The position numbers and the translations under genes are program-made. Below, one piece after another: positions 51,855-61,327 of a stretch of 64,000 bases of DNA. The notes below the pieces were generated by a model. That model had not been told where the DNA came from. It worked only from the letters and a program-made list of their open reading frames with translations, and ran no database searches. How positions within the stretch are numbered: the stretch's first letter is position 1; each line of letters opens with the position of its first letter. The stretch spans positions 1 through 64,000 of the forward strand of contig WRPG01000013.1 of NCBI GenBank assembly GCA_009773355.1, written 5' to 3'. The DNA is from Limisphaerales bacterium (GTDB lineage Bacteria; Verrucomicrobiota; Verrucomicrobiia; Limisphaerales; SXTU01).

Positions 51855-53546
51855 TCACATCCGCCCGTGCCGCAGGATGGAGAGCAGGAGCCAGAAGGCC
51901 ATCAGCGCGGCGAGGACGAAACCCGCCAGCCCCACCACCGGCATTTCACCGATCTTCGGCGGCAGGTTCGCCAGCACGATGAGCGACGAGCCGATGATGA
52001 GCGAGGCCAGCACGATGGCGAAGGAGAGGCGGTTGCTCACGCGCTCGGCGGAGCTGACGAGCGGCTCCAGTCCCTCGTGCTGAAAGTGGATGCGCGCCTG
52101 GCCGGACTTCATCTGCGCGGCGATGCGCCGCAGCTCCGCCGGCAGCTCGCGGGCCAGCTCGGTCACTTCCTCGCCGAAGTCGAGCAGGCCGCTCAACACG
52201 CGCTTGGGCTTGAACCGCGCCAGCCGCGCCAGCCGCATGAACGGCTCCGCCTGCTCGACGAAGTTGAGCTGCGGGTCCAGCCGCCGCACCAGCGCCTCGG
52301 TCAGGCTGAGGGCCTTGAGCATGGTGAAGAGGTCCGGCGGCAGCCGCAGCCGGTTGCGCGTGGTGAGCTGGAACAGCTCCGTCACCAGTTTGCCAAACTG
52401 CAATTCGCCCACCGGCCGGTAGCAGTGCTGGTGCATGAACTCGGCGACCTCCGCCTCCAGCCCGCGCTGCGCCGGCTCGTTGTCGGTCTCGGTGAGCTTG
52501 AGCAGCGAATGCGTCACGGCGATTTCGTTCCGCTGCGCGACGCCCCAGACCAGGTCGGCGAACGACTCGCGCGTGCGCTGGTCCACGAAGCCCATCAGCC
52601 CGAAGTCGAGGAAGCAGATGCGGTTGCCCGGCAGGATGTGGATGTTGCCCGGGTGCGGGTCCGCGTGGAAAAAGCCGTGCGTGAAAATCTGCTTCATCAC
52701 CAGGTCCGCGATGCGCCGGGCGATTTCCGCGCGGTCAAGCTGCGCCTCCGCCAGCGCCTCCAGCTTCGAGGCCTTGATGGCGTCCACAAACTCCATGGTC
52801 AGCACGCGCGTGGTGGTCAGGCCGTGATGCACCTGCGGCAGATGGATGGCCGGCTCGCCGGCGAACTGCCACGAGAAGCGTTCGAGGTGCGCCGCCTCGC
52901 GCGTGAAATCCAGCTCCTTCTCCAGATTGCGCGCCAGCTCGTTGACGATGGCCAGGGGCCGGTGCTGCTTCCAGCCATCGAGATGCTCCTCCGCGAACGC
53001 GGCGAGTTGCCGCAGGATGTCGAGGTCCACATCCACAACCTCCTTTACGCCGGGCCGCTGCACCTTCACCACCACCTGCTGGCCGTCGCGCAGCGCCGCG
53101 CGATGCACCTGGGCGATGGACGCGGACCCGAGCGGCTCGGCCTCCAACAAGGTGAAGATCTCGGTGAGCGGCCGCTTAAGTTCCTCCTCCAGCACGAGCC
53201 GGATGTCCGCGAACGGCGCGGGCGCGACCTGGTCCTGCAGCTTCGCCAGTTCGTCCGTGAACTCGTGCGGCAAGGTCTGCGTGCGCGAGGCGGCGAGCTG
53301 GCCCAGCTTGATGAAGGTCGGTCCCAGCTCCTCGCAGGCGAGCCGCAGGCGTTCGGCCTGCGAGCGTTGCTCAATCTCCGCCTGCGCCTCGCGGAAGCGC
53401 CGGAAAATCAGCCGCCGGGCGAGCGGCAGGTGCAGCCGGTGCGCGATGTCCTGATAGCCATACTTGAACAGCACCGCCGCGACGTGCCGCAGCCGCGCCG
53501 CGTGCTGGAGCGTCCGGCCGATCTGTTTGAAGCGTTGGAAGAGCAT
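51855..53546 (-). CDS. ubiB: ABC1/UbiB-family atypical kinase
   Basis: A 563-residue protein-kinase-like membrane protein. The K-x-G-Q loop is LGPTFIKLGQLAASR; the Ala-rich nucleotide loop is LGSASIAQVHRA; VVVKVQRPGV holds the invariant Lys; HADPHPGN and FLDFGLMG are the metal-binding catalytic motifs. Two membrane helices close the protein (FAIVLASLIIGSSLIVLA and VVGLAGFVLAALMAFWLLL). UbiB homologues support quinone synthesis, probably by ATP-driven lipid handling. Start ATG 53546 is followed by the conserved N-terminal helix; focA precedes it closely. Confidence 0.95.
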   Translation of the reverse strand: MLFQRFKQIGRTLQHAARLRHVAAVLFKYGYQDIAHRLHLPLARRLIFRRFREAQAEIEQRSQAERLRLACEELGPTFIKLGQLAASRTQTLPHEFTDELAKLQDQVAPAPFADIRLVLEEELKRPLTEIFTLLEAEPLGSASIAQVHRAALRDGQQVVVKVQRPGVKEVVDVDLDILRQLAAFAEEHLDGWKQHRPLAIVNELARNLEKELDFTREAAHLERFSWQFAGEPAIHLPQVHHGLTTTRVLTMEFVDAIKASKLEALAEAQLDRAEIARRIADLVMKQIFTHGFFHADPHPGNIHILPGNRICFLDFGLMGFVDQRTRESFADLVWGVAQRNEIAVTHSLLKLTETDNEPAQRGLEAEVAEFMHQHCYRPVGELQFGKLVTELFQLTTRNRLRLPPDLFTMLKALSLTEALVRRLDPQLNFVEQAEPFMRLARLARFKPKRVLSGLLDFGEEVTELARELPAELRRIAAQMKSGQARIHFQHEGLEPLVSSAERVSNRLSFAIVLASLIIGSSLIVLANLPPKIGEMPVVGLAGFVLAALMAFWLLLSILRHGRM

Positions 53547-53557
53547 GGCTCGGCCTT

Positions 53558-54409
53558 TCAGGATGGCGGCTTGGACTGAGGCGCTTTCGTGGGCGCTGGC
53601 ATTCCCGGAGCCGGCCGGCGGTAGATGACCCAATAGACCAGTCCGACCAGCACCGCCCCGCCCACGAGATTGCCCAGTGTGACGGGAACCAAGTTGTGCA
53701 GGAAGCCGCCCCAAGTCAACGCGCCGGCTGCCTCGGAGCCGCTCAGGAACAAGCCCAGCGGGATGAAATACATGTTCGCCACGCTGTGCTCGAAGCCGGC
53801 GGCGACGAACGCGGAGATGGGGAAGATGATGGCGAGGATTTTGTCCGTGACCGTGCGCCCCGCCAGCGCGAGCCAGACCGCGAGGCAGACGAGCAGGTTG
53901 CACAGCACGCCCTTGAAGAACGCCTCGGCGAAGGGCAGCGCGCACTTCGCGGTGGCGATGGCGATGGCGGTCCTGCCCAGCGCGCCGCCGTTCATGTTCG
54001 CGTGGCCGGACAGCGAGACCAGCCACGCCAGCCCGGCGGCCCCAATGAAGTTCGCAAGCAGGACGACGAGGAGGTTTTCCAGCAGCTTGGCGGTCGAGAT
54101 GCGGCGCGACACCCACGCCATGACCAGCAGATTGTTGCCCGTGAACAGCTCCGCGCCGGCGATGACCACGAGGATGAGGCCGAGCGAGAAGACCAGCCCG
54201 CCGAGCAGCCGCGTGATGGCGAAGGGCAGCGAGGCGTCACTCGCCACGACCGTGAAGTAGAGCGCGCCCAACCCGATGAAGCCGCCGGCCAGCACGCCCA
54301 GCGCGGTCATGGACAGCAGCGGCAGATTCGCCTTCGTCACGCCGACGTTCTCGACCCGCTCGGCGATTTCCTTGGGCGAGTAGCAGTCGAAGCCGAAGAC
54401 TTCAGGCAT
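53558..54409 (-). CDS. focA: Formate/nitrite transporter FocA/NirC family
   Basis: A 283-residue pentameric channel with six membrane segments. FNT signatures: ELFTGNNLLVMAWVS and GVLCNLLVCLAVWLA, FVAAGFEHSVANMYFIPLG. It lies 3 bp after the formate dehydrogenase gene, so formate is the probable substrate, moving in for oxidation or out after fermentation. Confidence 0.94.
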   Translation of the reverse strand: MPEVFGFDCYSPKEIAERVENVGVTKANLPLLSMTALGVLAGGFIGLGALYFTVVASDASLPFAITRLLGGLVFSLGLILVVIAGAELFTGNNLLVMAWVSRRISTAKLLENLLVVLLANFIGAAGLAWLVSLSGHANMNGGALGRTAIAIATAKCALPFAEAFFKGVLCNLLVCLAVWLALAGRTVTDKILAIIFPISAFVAAGFEHSVANMYFIPLGLFLSGSEAAGALTWGGFLHNLVPVTLGNLVGGAVLVGLVYWVIYRRPAPGMPAPTKAPQSKPPS

Positions 54410-54412
54410 AGG

Positions 54413-57124
54413 TCACGCTTTCTCCAGCCGCACGGCCACGACCTTGTATTCCGGCGTCAACGTGACGCGGTCGCGGCCCGGGCCGGTGACTTGGTTCAGG
54501 AAAGATTCGACGGCATGGAACGTGGCGAACAGCTCGCCCGCCTTCACGCGCGGGTCCACACGGACGGGCATCGTCGCCTCGCCGTGCAGGCTGCGGACAC
54601 GCACGCGGTCGCCATCACGCAGGCCGAGGCGCTCGGCGTCAGCGGGAGCGAGGTCCAGCGTGTCGGTGGCGCGGAGCAGGGCGTTCGGCGTTCGGCGCGT
54701 CATGGTGCCGGCGTTGAACTGGTAGAGCGTGCGCCCCGTGGTGAGCAGGAACGGAAACTCCTCGCACGCCGCTTGCTCGCTGGCCGCGTAATCCACGCGC
54801 TTGAGCGGCGCGCGCGGGCCGTGCGGGAAGCTCTGCGTGTGCAGGATGGCGGTGCCGGGATGATCCTCCGCCGGGCAAGGCCACTGCAACCCGCCGCGCT
54901 CAAGGCGCGCGTAGCTGATGCCCGCGCCCGCCGGCCAGACGCGCCGGACTTCGTTCCAGATTTCCTCGGGTGAGGTGAAGTTGAAACCCGTCTCCGAGTG
55001 CATCGCCTTCGCCACTTCGCAGATGATCTCCCAGTCCGGCTTCGAGTTGCCCAGCGGCTCGAAGGCCTTGCGCACGCGCTGCACGCGGCGCTCGGAGTTC
55101 ATGAACGTGCCGTCCTTCTCGAACGATGAGCACGCGGACAGGAAGACATTGCCGAACTCCCGCGCCAGCTCGTTCATGAACAAGTCTTGCACGATGACGA
55201 GGTCGAGCTTGCCCAGCGCGGCGCGGGTGGCGGTGGAGTTTGGGTTGGTGAGCGCCACGTCGTAGCCGATGGCCCAGAGCGCCTTGAGCTTCCCGGTGCC
55301 GGCGGCGTCCACCATCTCCATCAGGTTCAAACCCTTGGTGTGCGGGAGCGGCACCTGCCAGGCCGTCTCGAAGAGGTCGCGCGCCTGCTCCAGCGCGACG
55401 TAGCCGGTGAGGTTGCCCGGCTCGCAGCCCATGTGCGCGGAGCCTTGCACGTTGTTCTGGCCGCGGAGCGGGTTCACGCCGGAGCCGGGCCGGCCGAAGT
55501 TGCCGGTGAGCAGCGCGAGGTTCACGAGGCACATCACGCCCTCGGTGCCCTGGATGTGTTCGGTCATGCCCAGACCGTGGAAGCACATTGCCGGCTTCGC
55601 AGTCGCGTAGAGGCGCGCGGCCTGGCGAATCAGGTCGGCGGAAACTCCGGTGAGCCGCGCAGCCCGCTCCGGCGTCCATGCGGCGATGAACTCGCGGAAC
55701 GCCGCGAAATCCTCCACGCGGTCGCGCAACGCGTCGGCGTCCACGAGGTTCTCGGTCACGATGACGTGGGCGAGCGCGTTGAGGAGCGGGACGTTGGTGC
55801 CGGGATGGAGCGCGAGGTGAACGTCCGCCAGCCGGGCCAGCTCGGTCGCGCGCGGGTCAATCACGATGAGCTTCGCGCCGCGCAGCACGGCCTGCTTGAT
55901 GCGCGCGCCGACGACGGGGTGGGCTTCCGTCGGGTTGCAGCCGCAGACGAGGAAGGCGCTCGCGCGCTCGATGTCGTCGAAAGAGTTCGTCGCCGCGCCG
56001 GTGCCGAGCGTGGCCTTCATGCCGGCGGCGGTCGGTCCGTGGCAGACGCGCGCGCAGCAGTCCACGTTGTTTGTGCCGAGCACGACGCGGGCGAACTTCT
56101 GCGCGAGGTAGTTTTCCTCGTTGGTCCCGCGCGCGGAGCCGAGCACGCCGATGCTGTTCGGGCCGTCCCAAGCGGCGATGGCCGAGAGGCGGCCCGCGAC
56201 ATAGTTTACGGCCTCGGTCCAAGTCACTTTCTGCCAAACCCCGTTGCGCCGAATCATCGGCTCGGTCACGCGGTCGGCGGCGTGGGTGAAGTCGAAGGCG
56301 TAGCGGCCCTTCACGCAGAGGTGGCCCTTGCTCACCGGCGCGTCGAGGGCGGGCTTCACCTGCACGATGCAGTTGTCGCGCGTGCCCACGAGCATTTCGC
56401 AGCCGATGCCGCAGTAGGGGCAGGTCGTGTGCGTCCACTTCTCCGGCTCGCCGAGGCGGAGGATGGACTGGTCCTCCAGCGCGCCGCTGGGGCAGGTGTC
56501 CACGCACGCGCCGCAGCTCACGCACGGGCTGGCGAGCAGCGACGGCCCGTCCGGCAGAATGCGCGTGTGCGCGCCGCGCCCGTAGGCGTGCCAGACGAAC
56601 TGCCCCTGCACGTCCGCGCAGATGCGCACGCAGCGCAGGCAGTGGACGCACTTGGAAAAGTCGGCGGCGAGATACGGATGCGTCGTGTCGTGGAAGACCT
56701 CGTTGTGTGACGTGGAGGGGACGCAGGCGAACGGATGCTGCGCGTCGGCGGCCAGCTTGTTCCCGTCGGCGCCGGGGTGGACGTGGTATTGGTGGAGCAG
56801 GCGGTGAAATGGCTTCTCCGGCCATTGCCGCACCGCGTCCGCCGGGTAGTCGCGCGCGAGCATCTCCAGCAGCGCCCGCCGCGTGGCCTCCAGCTCCGGG
56901 GTGCGCGTCGTGATGGCCATGCCGTCCGCCGCCGGCGTGCTGCACGCGGGCACCGGATGCTCGCGCCCGCCCTGCTGCACGAGGCACAGGCGGCACACGC
57001 CAGCCGGGTGCAGACGGTCGTCGTGGCAAAGCGTCGGCACCTCGACACCGGCAGCGTGGCACGCCTGAAGCAGCGTGCTGCCGGGCGGCACGGCCACCGG
57101 GATTCCGTTGACGGTGAGGTTCAT
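54413..57124 (-). CDS. fdhA: Formate dehydrogenase, molybdopterin catalytic subunit
   Basis: A 903-residue enzyme oxidising formate to CO2. An N-terminal 2Fe-2S domain (CHAAGVEVPTLCHDDRLHPAGVCRLC) and two ferredoxin-like clusters (CVHCLRCVRICAD and CVSCGACVDTCPSGAL) are followed by the 4Fe-4S site TCPYCGIGCEM of the Mo domain. The Mo-ligand position is Cys, in CARVCHGPTAAG (~residue 360), where E. coli FdhF has selenocysteine, so no Sec readthrough is needed. The molybdopterin-binding C-terminal domain is complete. No separate NAD-binding FdhB or FdhD gene is in the window; electrons may pass to another partner. Confidence 0.95.
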   Translation of the reverse strand: MNLTVNGIPVAVPPGSTLLQACHAAGVEVPTLCHDDRLHPAGVCRLCLVQQGGREHPVPACSTPAADGMAITTRTPELEATRRALLEMLARDYPADAVRQWPEKPFHRLLHQYHVHPGADGNKLAADAQHPFACVPSTSHNEVFHDTTHPYLAADFSKCVHCLRCVRICADVQGQFVWHAYGRGAHTRILPDGPSLLASPCVSCGACVDTCPSGALEDQSILRLGEPEKWTHTTCPYCGIGCEMLVGTRDNCIVQVKPALDAPVSKGHLCVKGRYAFDFTHAADRVTEPMIRRNGVWQKVTWTEAVNYVAGRLSAIAAWDGPNSIGVLGSARGTNEENYLAQKFARVVLGTNNVDCCARVCHGPTAAGMKATLGTGAATNSFDDIERASAFLVCGCNPTEAHPVVGARIKQAVLRGAKLIVIDPRATELARLADVHLALHPGTNVPLLNALAHVIVTENLVDADALRDRVEDFAAFREFIAAWTPERAARLTGVSADLIRQAARLYATAKPAMCFHGLGMTEHIQGTEGVMCLVNLALLTGNFGRPGSGVNPLRGQNNVQGSAHMGCEPGNLTGYVALEQARDLFETAWQVPLPHTKGLNLMEMVDAAGTGKLKALWAIGYDVALTNPNSTATRAALGKLDLVIVQDLFMNELAREFGNVFLSACSSFEKDGTFMNSERRVQRVRKAFEPLGNSKPDWEIICEVAKAMHSETGFNFTSPEEIWNEVRRVWPAGAGISYARLERGGLQWPCPAEDHPGTAILHTQSFPHGPRAPLKRVDYAASEQAACEEFPFLLTTGRTLYQFNAGTMTRRTPNALLRATDTLDLAPADAERLGLRDGDRVRVRSLHGEATMPVRVDPRVKAGELFATFHAVESFLNQVTGPGRDRVTLTPEYKVVAVRLEKA

Positions 57125-57267
57125 GGCGCGGATGGCTGGTGTTCCAGTTCACCGTGAAGCTGCGGTTTGGCCGCCTTGCCGGCTCAACTCCCGTTGCCCA
57201 GCGCTCCACGCAAATTGCCGGGGGAGGAGCAAGCCACGGCCAGCCGTGATGCAACCGCTTCGTGAAG

Positions 57268-57591
57268 TCAGCGTCGGGTGCGCAGTTCGGCGCGGAGCCG
57301 CTCGATTTCATCCATCAGCTCCAAGATGAGCTTGAGGCCGGACTCGTTCACCTCGCAGGTGGAACGCAGATGCTCGATGCGACGGAGCGTGCGCAGGGCC
57401 TCCGCGTCGAACTGGCCGGCATCCGGCTCGTGACCGGCGGCTGGCGAGATGAGGCCCTGCTCCTGATAATGCAGGACCGTTTGCGAAGTGACGCCGGTAA
57501 GGCTGGCAATCACGTCGAGCGTGTAGGTGGCGTCCGTGTCCGGCTCGATGAGCGGCAACCCGGGCAAATCATTCTCCGAAGGCGTGTTCAT
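57268..57591 (-). CDS. cbpM: Chaperone modulator CbpM-like protein
   Basis: A 107-residue MerR-like helix-turn-helix protein (YTLDVIASLTGVTSQTVLHYQ then QGLISPA) with a C-terminal helical region rich in Leu/Glu. Next to a DnaJ-type cbpA, this fits CbpM, which binds the CbpA J-domain and inhibits it. It could also regulate transcription as a MerR-type factor. It follows cbpA with a 12-bp gap. Confidence 0.82.
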   Translation of the reverse strand: MNTPSENDLPGLPLIEPDTDATYTLDVIASLTGVTSQTVLHYQEQGLISPAAGHEPDAGQFDAEALRTLRRIEHLRSTCEVNESGLKLILELMDEIERLRAELRTRR

Positions 57592-57603
57592 GGTCGGCTT
57601 GGG

Positions 57604-58578
57604 TCAGGAGGTTCGCGGATTGAAGGACGACGTTTCGCGCAACTTCTCCCACAGCGCGCGCTCGGCGTCGGTGAGTTTGGCCGGCAGTTGCACGGAGACG
57701 ATGACGTGGAAGTCACCGCGTCCGTCGCCTTTGCCCTTGGGCAGGCCGCGTCCGCGCACGCGCAGTTGCTGGCCGTTGGCCGTGCCGGGCGGGATGCGCA
57801 GCTTGAGCGAGCCGTCGAGCGTGGGCACGGTCACTTCCGCGCCCAGCACCGCTTCCCACGGGGCGACATCCAGCTCATGAAACAGGTCCGCGCCGCGCGC
57901 GTGGAAGTCGGGATGCGCCGCGTGCCGCACGCGGAGGTAAAGGTCGCCCGCCGCCCCGCCGCCGTGGCCCGGCTCGCCCTGGCCCGGCACCCGGATGCGC
58001 AGGCCATCCACCGCGCCGGGCGGAATGCGCACGCGGAAGGAATGCGTCTGCGCCTCGCCGGTCTGCGGGTTCATCGTCTGGAGCGAGATGGGCCGCACGG
58101 TGCCGTGCATGGCCTCCTCCAGCGTGACCAGCACGTCGCCCTCGATGTCGCTGCCGCGCCAGGCGTGCTGGCCCGCCTCCGCGCCGGGATGACCGGCCTC
58201 CGGCGGGAACCCGTAGCGGCTGCCACCGCTGAAGAACTGCTCGAAGAAGTCGCTGAAGCCCGTGCCGCCGAAGTGAAACTCGTGGCCACCGGCCGCGCCT
58301 TCCCCGCCCGCACCCTGCCAGCCGGGCGGTGGCTGCGTCCGGCCCTCGTCCTTCCAGTTCGCGCCGAGCTGGTCGTATTTCCGGCGCTTGACCGGGTCGC
58401 TCAAGACTTCGTTGGCCTCGTTGATGGCCTTGAATTGCTCCTCGGCAGTCTTCTTGTCCTTGGCGACGTCGGGGTGGTATTGGCGGGCCAGCTTGCGGAA
58501 GGCCTTCTTGATGTCCTCGTCGCTCGCGTCACGGGGGACGCCGAGCGTGGCGTAGTAGTCTTTGAATTCAACGGGCAT
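57604..58578 (-). CDS. cbpA: DnaJ-family co-chaperone CbpA
   Basis: A 324-residue J-domain protein without the zinc-finger region: J-domain with H-P-D at residues 35-37 (ARQYHPDVAKD), a Gly/Phe-rich linker (GGTGFSDFFEQFFSGG) and a two-part C-terminal substrate domain (VLVTLEEAMHGTVRPISL; LFHELDVAPWEAVLGAEVTV). It stimulates DnaK. CbpA is typically a stationary-phase and nucleoid protein. It lies 10 bp after the acetyltransferase gene on the same strand. Confidence 0.93.
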   Translation of the reverse strand: MPVEFKDYYATLGVPRDASDEDIKKAFRKLARQYHPDVAKDKKTAEEQFKAINEANEVLSDPVKRRKYDQLGANWKDEGRTQPPPGWQGAGGEGAAGGHEFHFGGTGFSDFFEQFFSGGSRYGFPPEAGHPGAEAGQHAWRGSDIEGDVLVTLEEAMHGTVRPISLQTMNPQTGEAQTHSFRVRIPPGAVDGLRIRVPGQGEPGHGGGAAGDLYLRVRHAAHPDFHARGADLFHELDVAPWEAVLGAEVTVPTLDGSLKLRIPPGTANGQQLRVRGRGLPKGKGDGRGDFHVIVSVQLPAKLTDAERALWEKLRETSSFNPRTS

Positions 58579-58588
58579 GGCTGGTGGT

Positions 58589-61327
58589 TCAGAGCATCAG
58601 CTCCGCATGAAATTCATCCGTGCCCTCGGCGTGCTTGAGCGTGAAGCCGACCTTTCGCGAGACGCGCTGCATACCGAGGTTGTCGCCGAGCATGGTGGCG
58701 GTGATGCGGGCGAGCTGCTCGTCACGCCCCGCCTGCACGAGCAGCGTGAGCAACTGCGTGCCCAGCCCGCTCTTCTGCCAGCGGTCGCTCACGGTCATCG
58801 CGAACTCCGCCTCGTTTAGCTCGTGCTGCCGGCTCAACCGGCCCACGCCGATGATTTCCGGCTCGCCGGTCTCAGGCGTGCGCCGCTCGGCCACGAGCAC
58901 CATCTCGCGGTCGTAGTCCACGAAGCAGATGCGGCTGAGGCGCGCGTGGGCGACGCGCTGGTCGAGCTTAAGCGGCGTGAAGTAGCGCAGATACACGCTG
59001 CGCTCGGAGAGCGTGCCGTGGAACTTCACCAGCAACGGCTCGTCCTCGGGGCGGATGGGCCGGATGGTCACGGTCGTGCCGTCGCGCAGCGTCCACGGCA
59101 TCACGTAGCGCACGGGATACGGCCGGATGGCGAGCCGGGGCAACCGCGCCTCGTCGGTGTCCGGCGCGTGCAGCACCACGCGCGCATCCAGCGCGAGCAC
59201 GCGCTCGGCGGAGACCAGCAGCGGGTTCACGTCAATCTCGGCAATCCACCGCTGCTCCGCGACGAGCTGGCTGAACCGCACGAGCACCGCCTCCAGCGCG
59301 GCGAGGTCCGCCGCCCGCTGGCCGCGCACGCCCTTGAGCGCGGTGAAAACTTTCGTCTGCTCCATCAACCGGCGCGCGAGCGTGGCGTTCAACGGCGGCA
59401 GGCCGAGTGCGCGGTCTTGAAACACCTCCACCAACTGCCCGCCCGCACCGAACAGGATGACCGGGCCAAACTGCGGGTCCACGCTGCTGCCCAGAATCAG
59501 CTCGTGACCGTTGCGCGGAATCATCGGCTGCACCGTCACGCCGAGGAAGTGCTGGCCGCCGGCCTTCCCAGTCACTGACGCGCGGATGCGCTCCCACGCA
59601 CCGCGCACGGCGTCGGCATCGCGGAGGTCGAGCTGCACGCCGCCCACGTCCGTCTTGTGCGTGAGCGTCTCGGAATGAAGTTTTACCGCGACCGGGAAGC
59701 CCAGCGCGGCGGCGTGATGCACGGCTTCGTCCACGCTCGTTGCCACGCGCGTCTCGACGGTCGGGATGCCGTAGGTCGCGAGGAGGCGTTTCGACTCCGC
59801 CTCGGTGAGCAGCGTGCGACCGGCCTGGCGCACGGAGGCAAGCAGTTCCCCGGCGGCGGTGCGGTTGCCAATCGCAACGCTGTCCGCGCGCAGGGACGGC
59901 GTCTCGTAGAGCGCGCGGAGATTGTCGCTGTAGCGCCACATGCGCGCGAAGGCGCGCGCGGCGGTGTCGGGATAATCAAAAGTCGGGATGCCGGCGGCGT
60001 TGAGGGCGGCGACGCCGGGGGCGACTCCGGGGCCGCCCATCCAACTCGCGAGCAGCGGCTTGCCGGGCGGCAGCTTGAGCGTGCTCATCGCCTCCGCCGT
60101 GCCCTTGGCGTCGGTCATCGCCTGCGGCGTGAGGATGACCAGCACGCCGTCGGCCTGCGGCTCGTGCGCGGCCAGTTCGATGGCGCGGGCATAACGCGGC
60201 GCGTCCGCGTCGCCGAGCACGTCAATCGGATTGCCGTGGCTCCAGTGCGGCGGGAGGAAGGCATTGAGTTCGGCGACGGTTGATTCGGACAGCGGCGCAA
60301 TCTGTCCGCCGCCGGAAACAAGCGCGTCCGTGGCCAGCGCGCCGGGACCGCCGGCATTGGTCACGATGGCCAGGCGCGGCCCGCGCGGACGCGGCTGCTT
60401 GGCGATGAGTTCCGCCACGTTGAACAGCTCGCCGATGGTGTTGACCCGCACCACGCCCGCCCGGCGGAACGCGGCGTCGAGCACCGCGTCGCTGCCGGTG
60501 AGCGCGCCGGTGTGCGACGCGGCGGCCCGCGAGGCGGCCTCGGTGCGGCCGACCTTGAGCACGATGACGGGCTTGGTGAGCGCCACCTCGCGCGCGGCAG
60601 AGAGGAAGCTCCGCGCGTCGCCCACCGACTCCATGTAGCAGACGATGCTGCGCGTGCGCGGGTCGTCGCCGAAGTGCGTGATGAGGTCGCCCCAGCCCAC
60701 GTCGAGCATCGAGCCGACGGACACGAACGCGCTGAAGCCGACGCGCTCGCGAAAGCTCCAATCGAGAACCGCCGTGCAAAGCGCGCCGCTCTGACTGAGG
60801 AACGCGACATTGCCCGGCGCGGCCAGGCCGTCGGCGAAGGTCGCGTTCAGCCCGGACTTCGGGACCATGAGGCCGAGACAGTTCGGGCCGAGCAAACGCA
60901 TCTTGCCGCGCCGCGCCTCGGCGAGGCACTGCTGTTCCAGCTCCGCGCCCGCCGGGCCGACCTCGCGGAAGCCGGCGGAGATGATGATGGCCGCCGGCAC
61001 GCCCACCGCCGCGCATTCACGGATGAGGCCGGGCACGGTGGGCGCGGGCGTGACGATGACGGCGAGGTCCACCGGCTCGGGAACGGCAGCGATGTTTGGG
61101 AACGCGACGCGGCCATTGACGGTCGCGTGCTTGGGGTTGATGGGGAAGACGCGGCCGGAGAAGCCTTCGAGATTCTTCCACACCGCGCTGCCCACGCTGC
61201 CGGGCCGCTCGGTGGCACCAATGACCGCGACACTGCGCGGAGCGAAGAGCGCCTCCAGCGGCCGGGGCCGGCCTTCATGCAGGATGTCGTCGGCCAGGCT
61301 GTGGCGGACGGAAGCGGGCGTGGTCAT
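58589..61327 (-). CDS. Pat-like acetyltransferase with acyl-CoA-synthetase (NDP-forming) and GNAT domains
   Basis: A 912-residue protein. The N-terminal CoA-binding domain ([20 protein letters not shown]) is followed by succinyl-CoA-synthetase-like domains ([15 protein letters not shown]) and an ATP-grasp-like domain ([22 protein letters not shown]). The C-terminal GNAT domain ([18 protein letters not shown], then [18 protein letters not shown]) completes the plan of Pat/PatZ protein lysine acetyltransferases, which acetylate acetyl-CoA synthetase and respond to acetyl-CoA. Whether the active-site His of ADP-forming acetyl-CoA synthetase is retained was not settled, so enzymatic synthetase activity is open. 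The start overlaps the ppsA stop (ATGA). Confidence 0.9.
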   Translation of the reverse strand: MTTPASVRHSLADDILHEGRPRPLEALFAPRSVAVIGATERPGSVGSAVWKNLEGFSGRVFPINPKHATVNGRVAFPNIAAVPEPVDLAVIVTPAPTVPGLIRECAAVGVPAAIIISAGFREVGPAGAELEQQCLAEARRGKMRLLGPNCLGLMVPKSGLNATFADGLAAPGNVAFLSQSGALCTAVLDWSFRERVGFSAFVSVGSMLDVGWGDLITHFGDDPRTRSIVCYMESVGDARSFLSAAREVALTKPVIVLKVGRTEAASRAAASHTGALTGSDAVLDAAFRRAGVVRVNTIGELFNVAELIAKQPRPRGPRLAIVTNAGGPGALATDALVSGGGQIAPLSESTVAELNAFLPPHWSHGNPIDVLGDADAPRYARAIELAAHEPQADGVLVILTPQAMTDAKGTAEAMSTLKLPPGKPLLASWMGGPGVAPGVAALNAAGIPTFDYPDTAARAFARMWRYSDNLRALYETPSLRADSVAIGNRTAAGELLASVRQAGRTLLTEAESKRLLATYGIPTVETRVATSVDEAVHHAAALGFPVAVKLHSETLTHKTDVGGVQLDLRDADAVRGAWERIRASVTGKAGGQHFLGVTVQPMIPRNGHELILGSSVDPQFGPVILFGAGGQLVEVFQDRALGLPPLNATLARRLMEQTKVFTALKGVRGQRAADLAALEAVLVRFSQLVAEQRWIAEIDVNPLLVSAERVLALDARVVLHAPDTDEARLPRLAIRPYPVRYVMPWTLRDGTTVTIRPIRPEDEPLLVKFHGTLSERSVYLRYFTPLKLDQRVAHARLSRICFVDYDREMVLVAERRTPETGEPEIIGVGRLSRQHELNEAEFAMTVSDRWQKSGLGTQLLTLLVQAGRDEQLARITATMLGDNLGMQRVSRKVGFTLKHAEGTDEFHAELML

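Noticed and set aside
54413-57124. Selenocysteine in formate dehydrogenase
   Set aside because: The metal-ligand position is a normal Cys codon; there is no in-frame TGA or need for a SECIS element.
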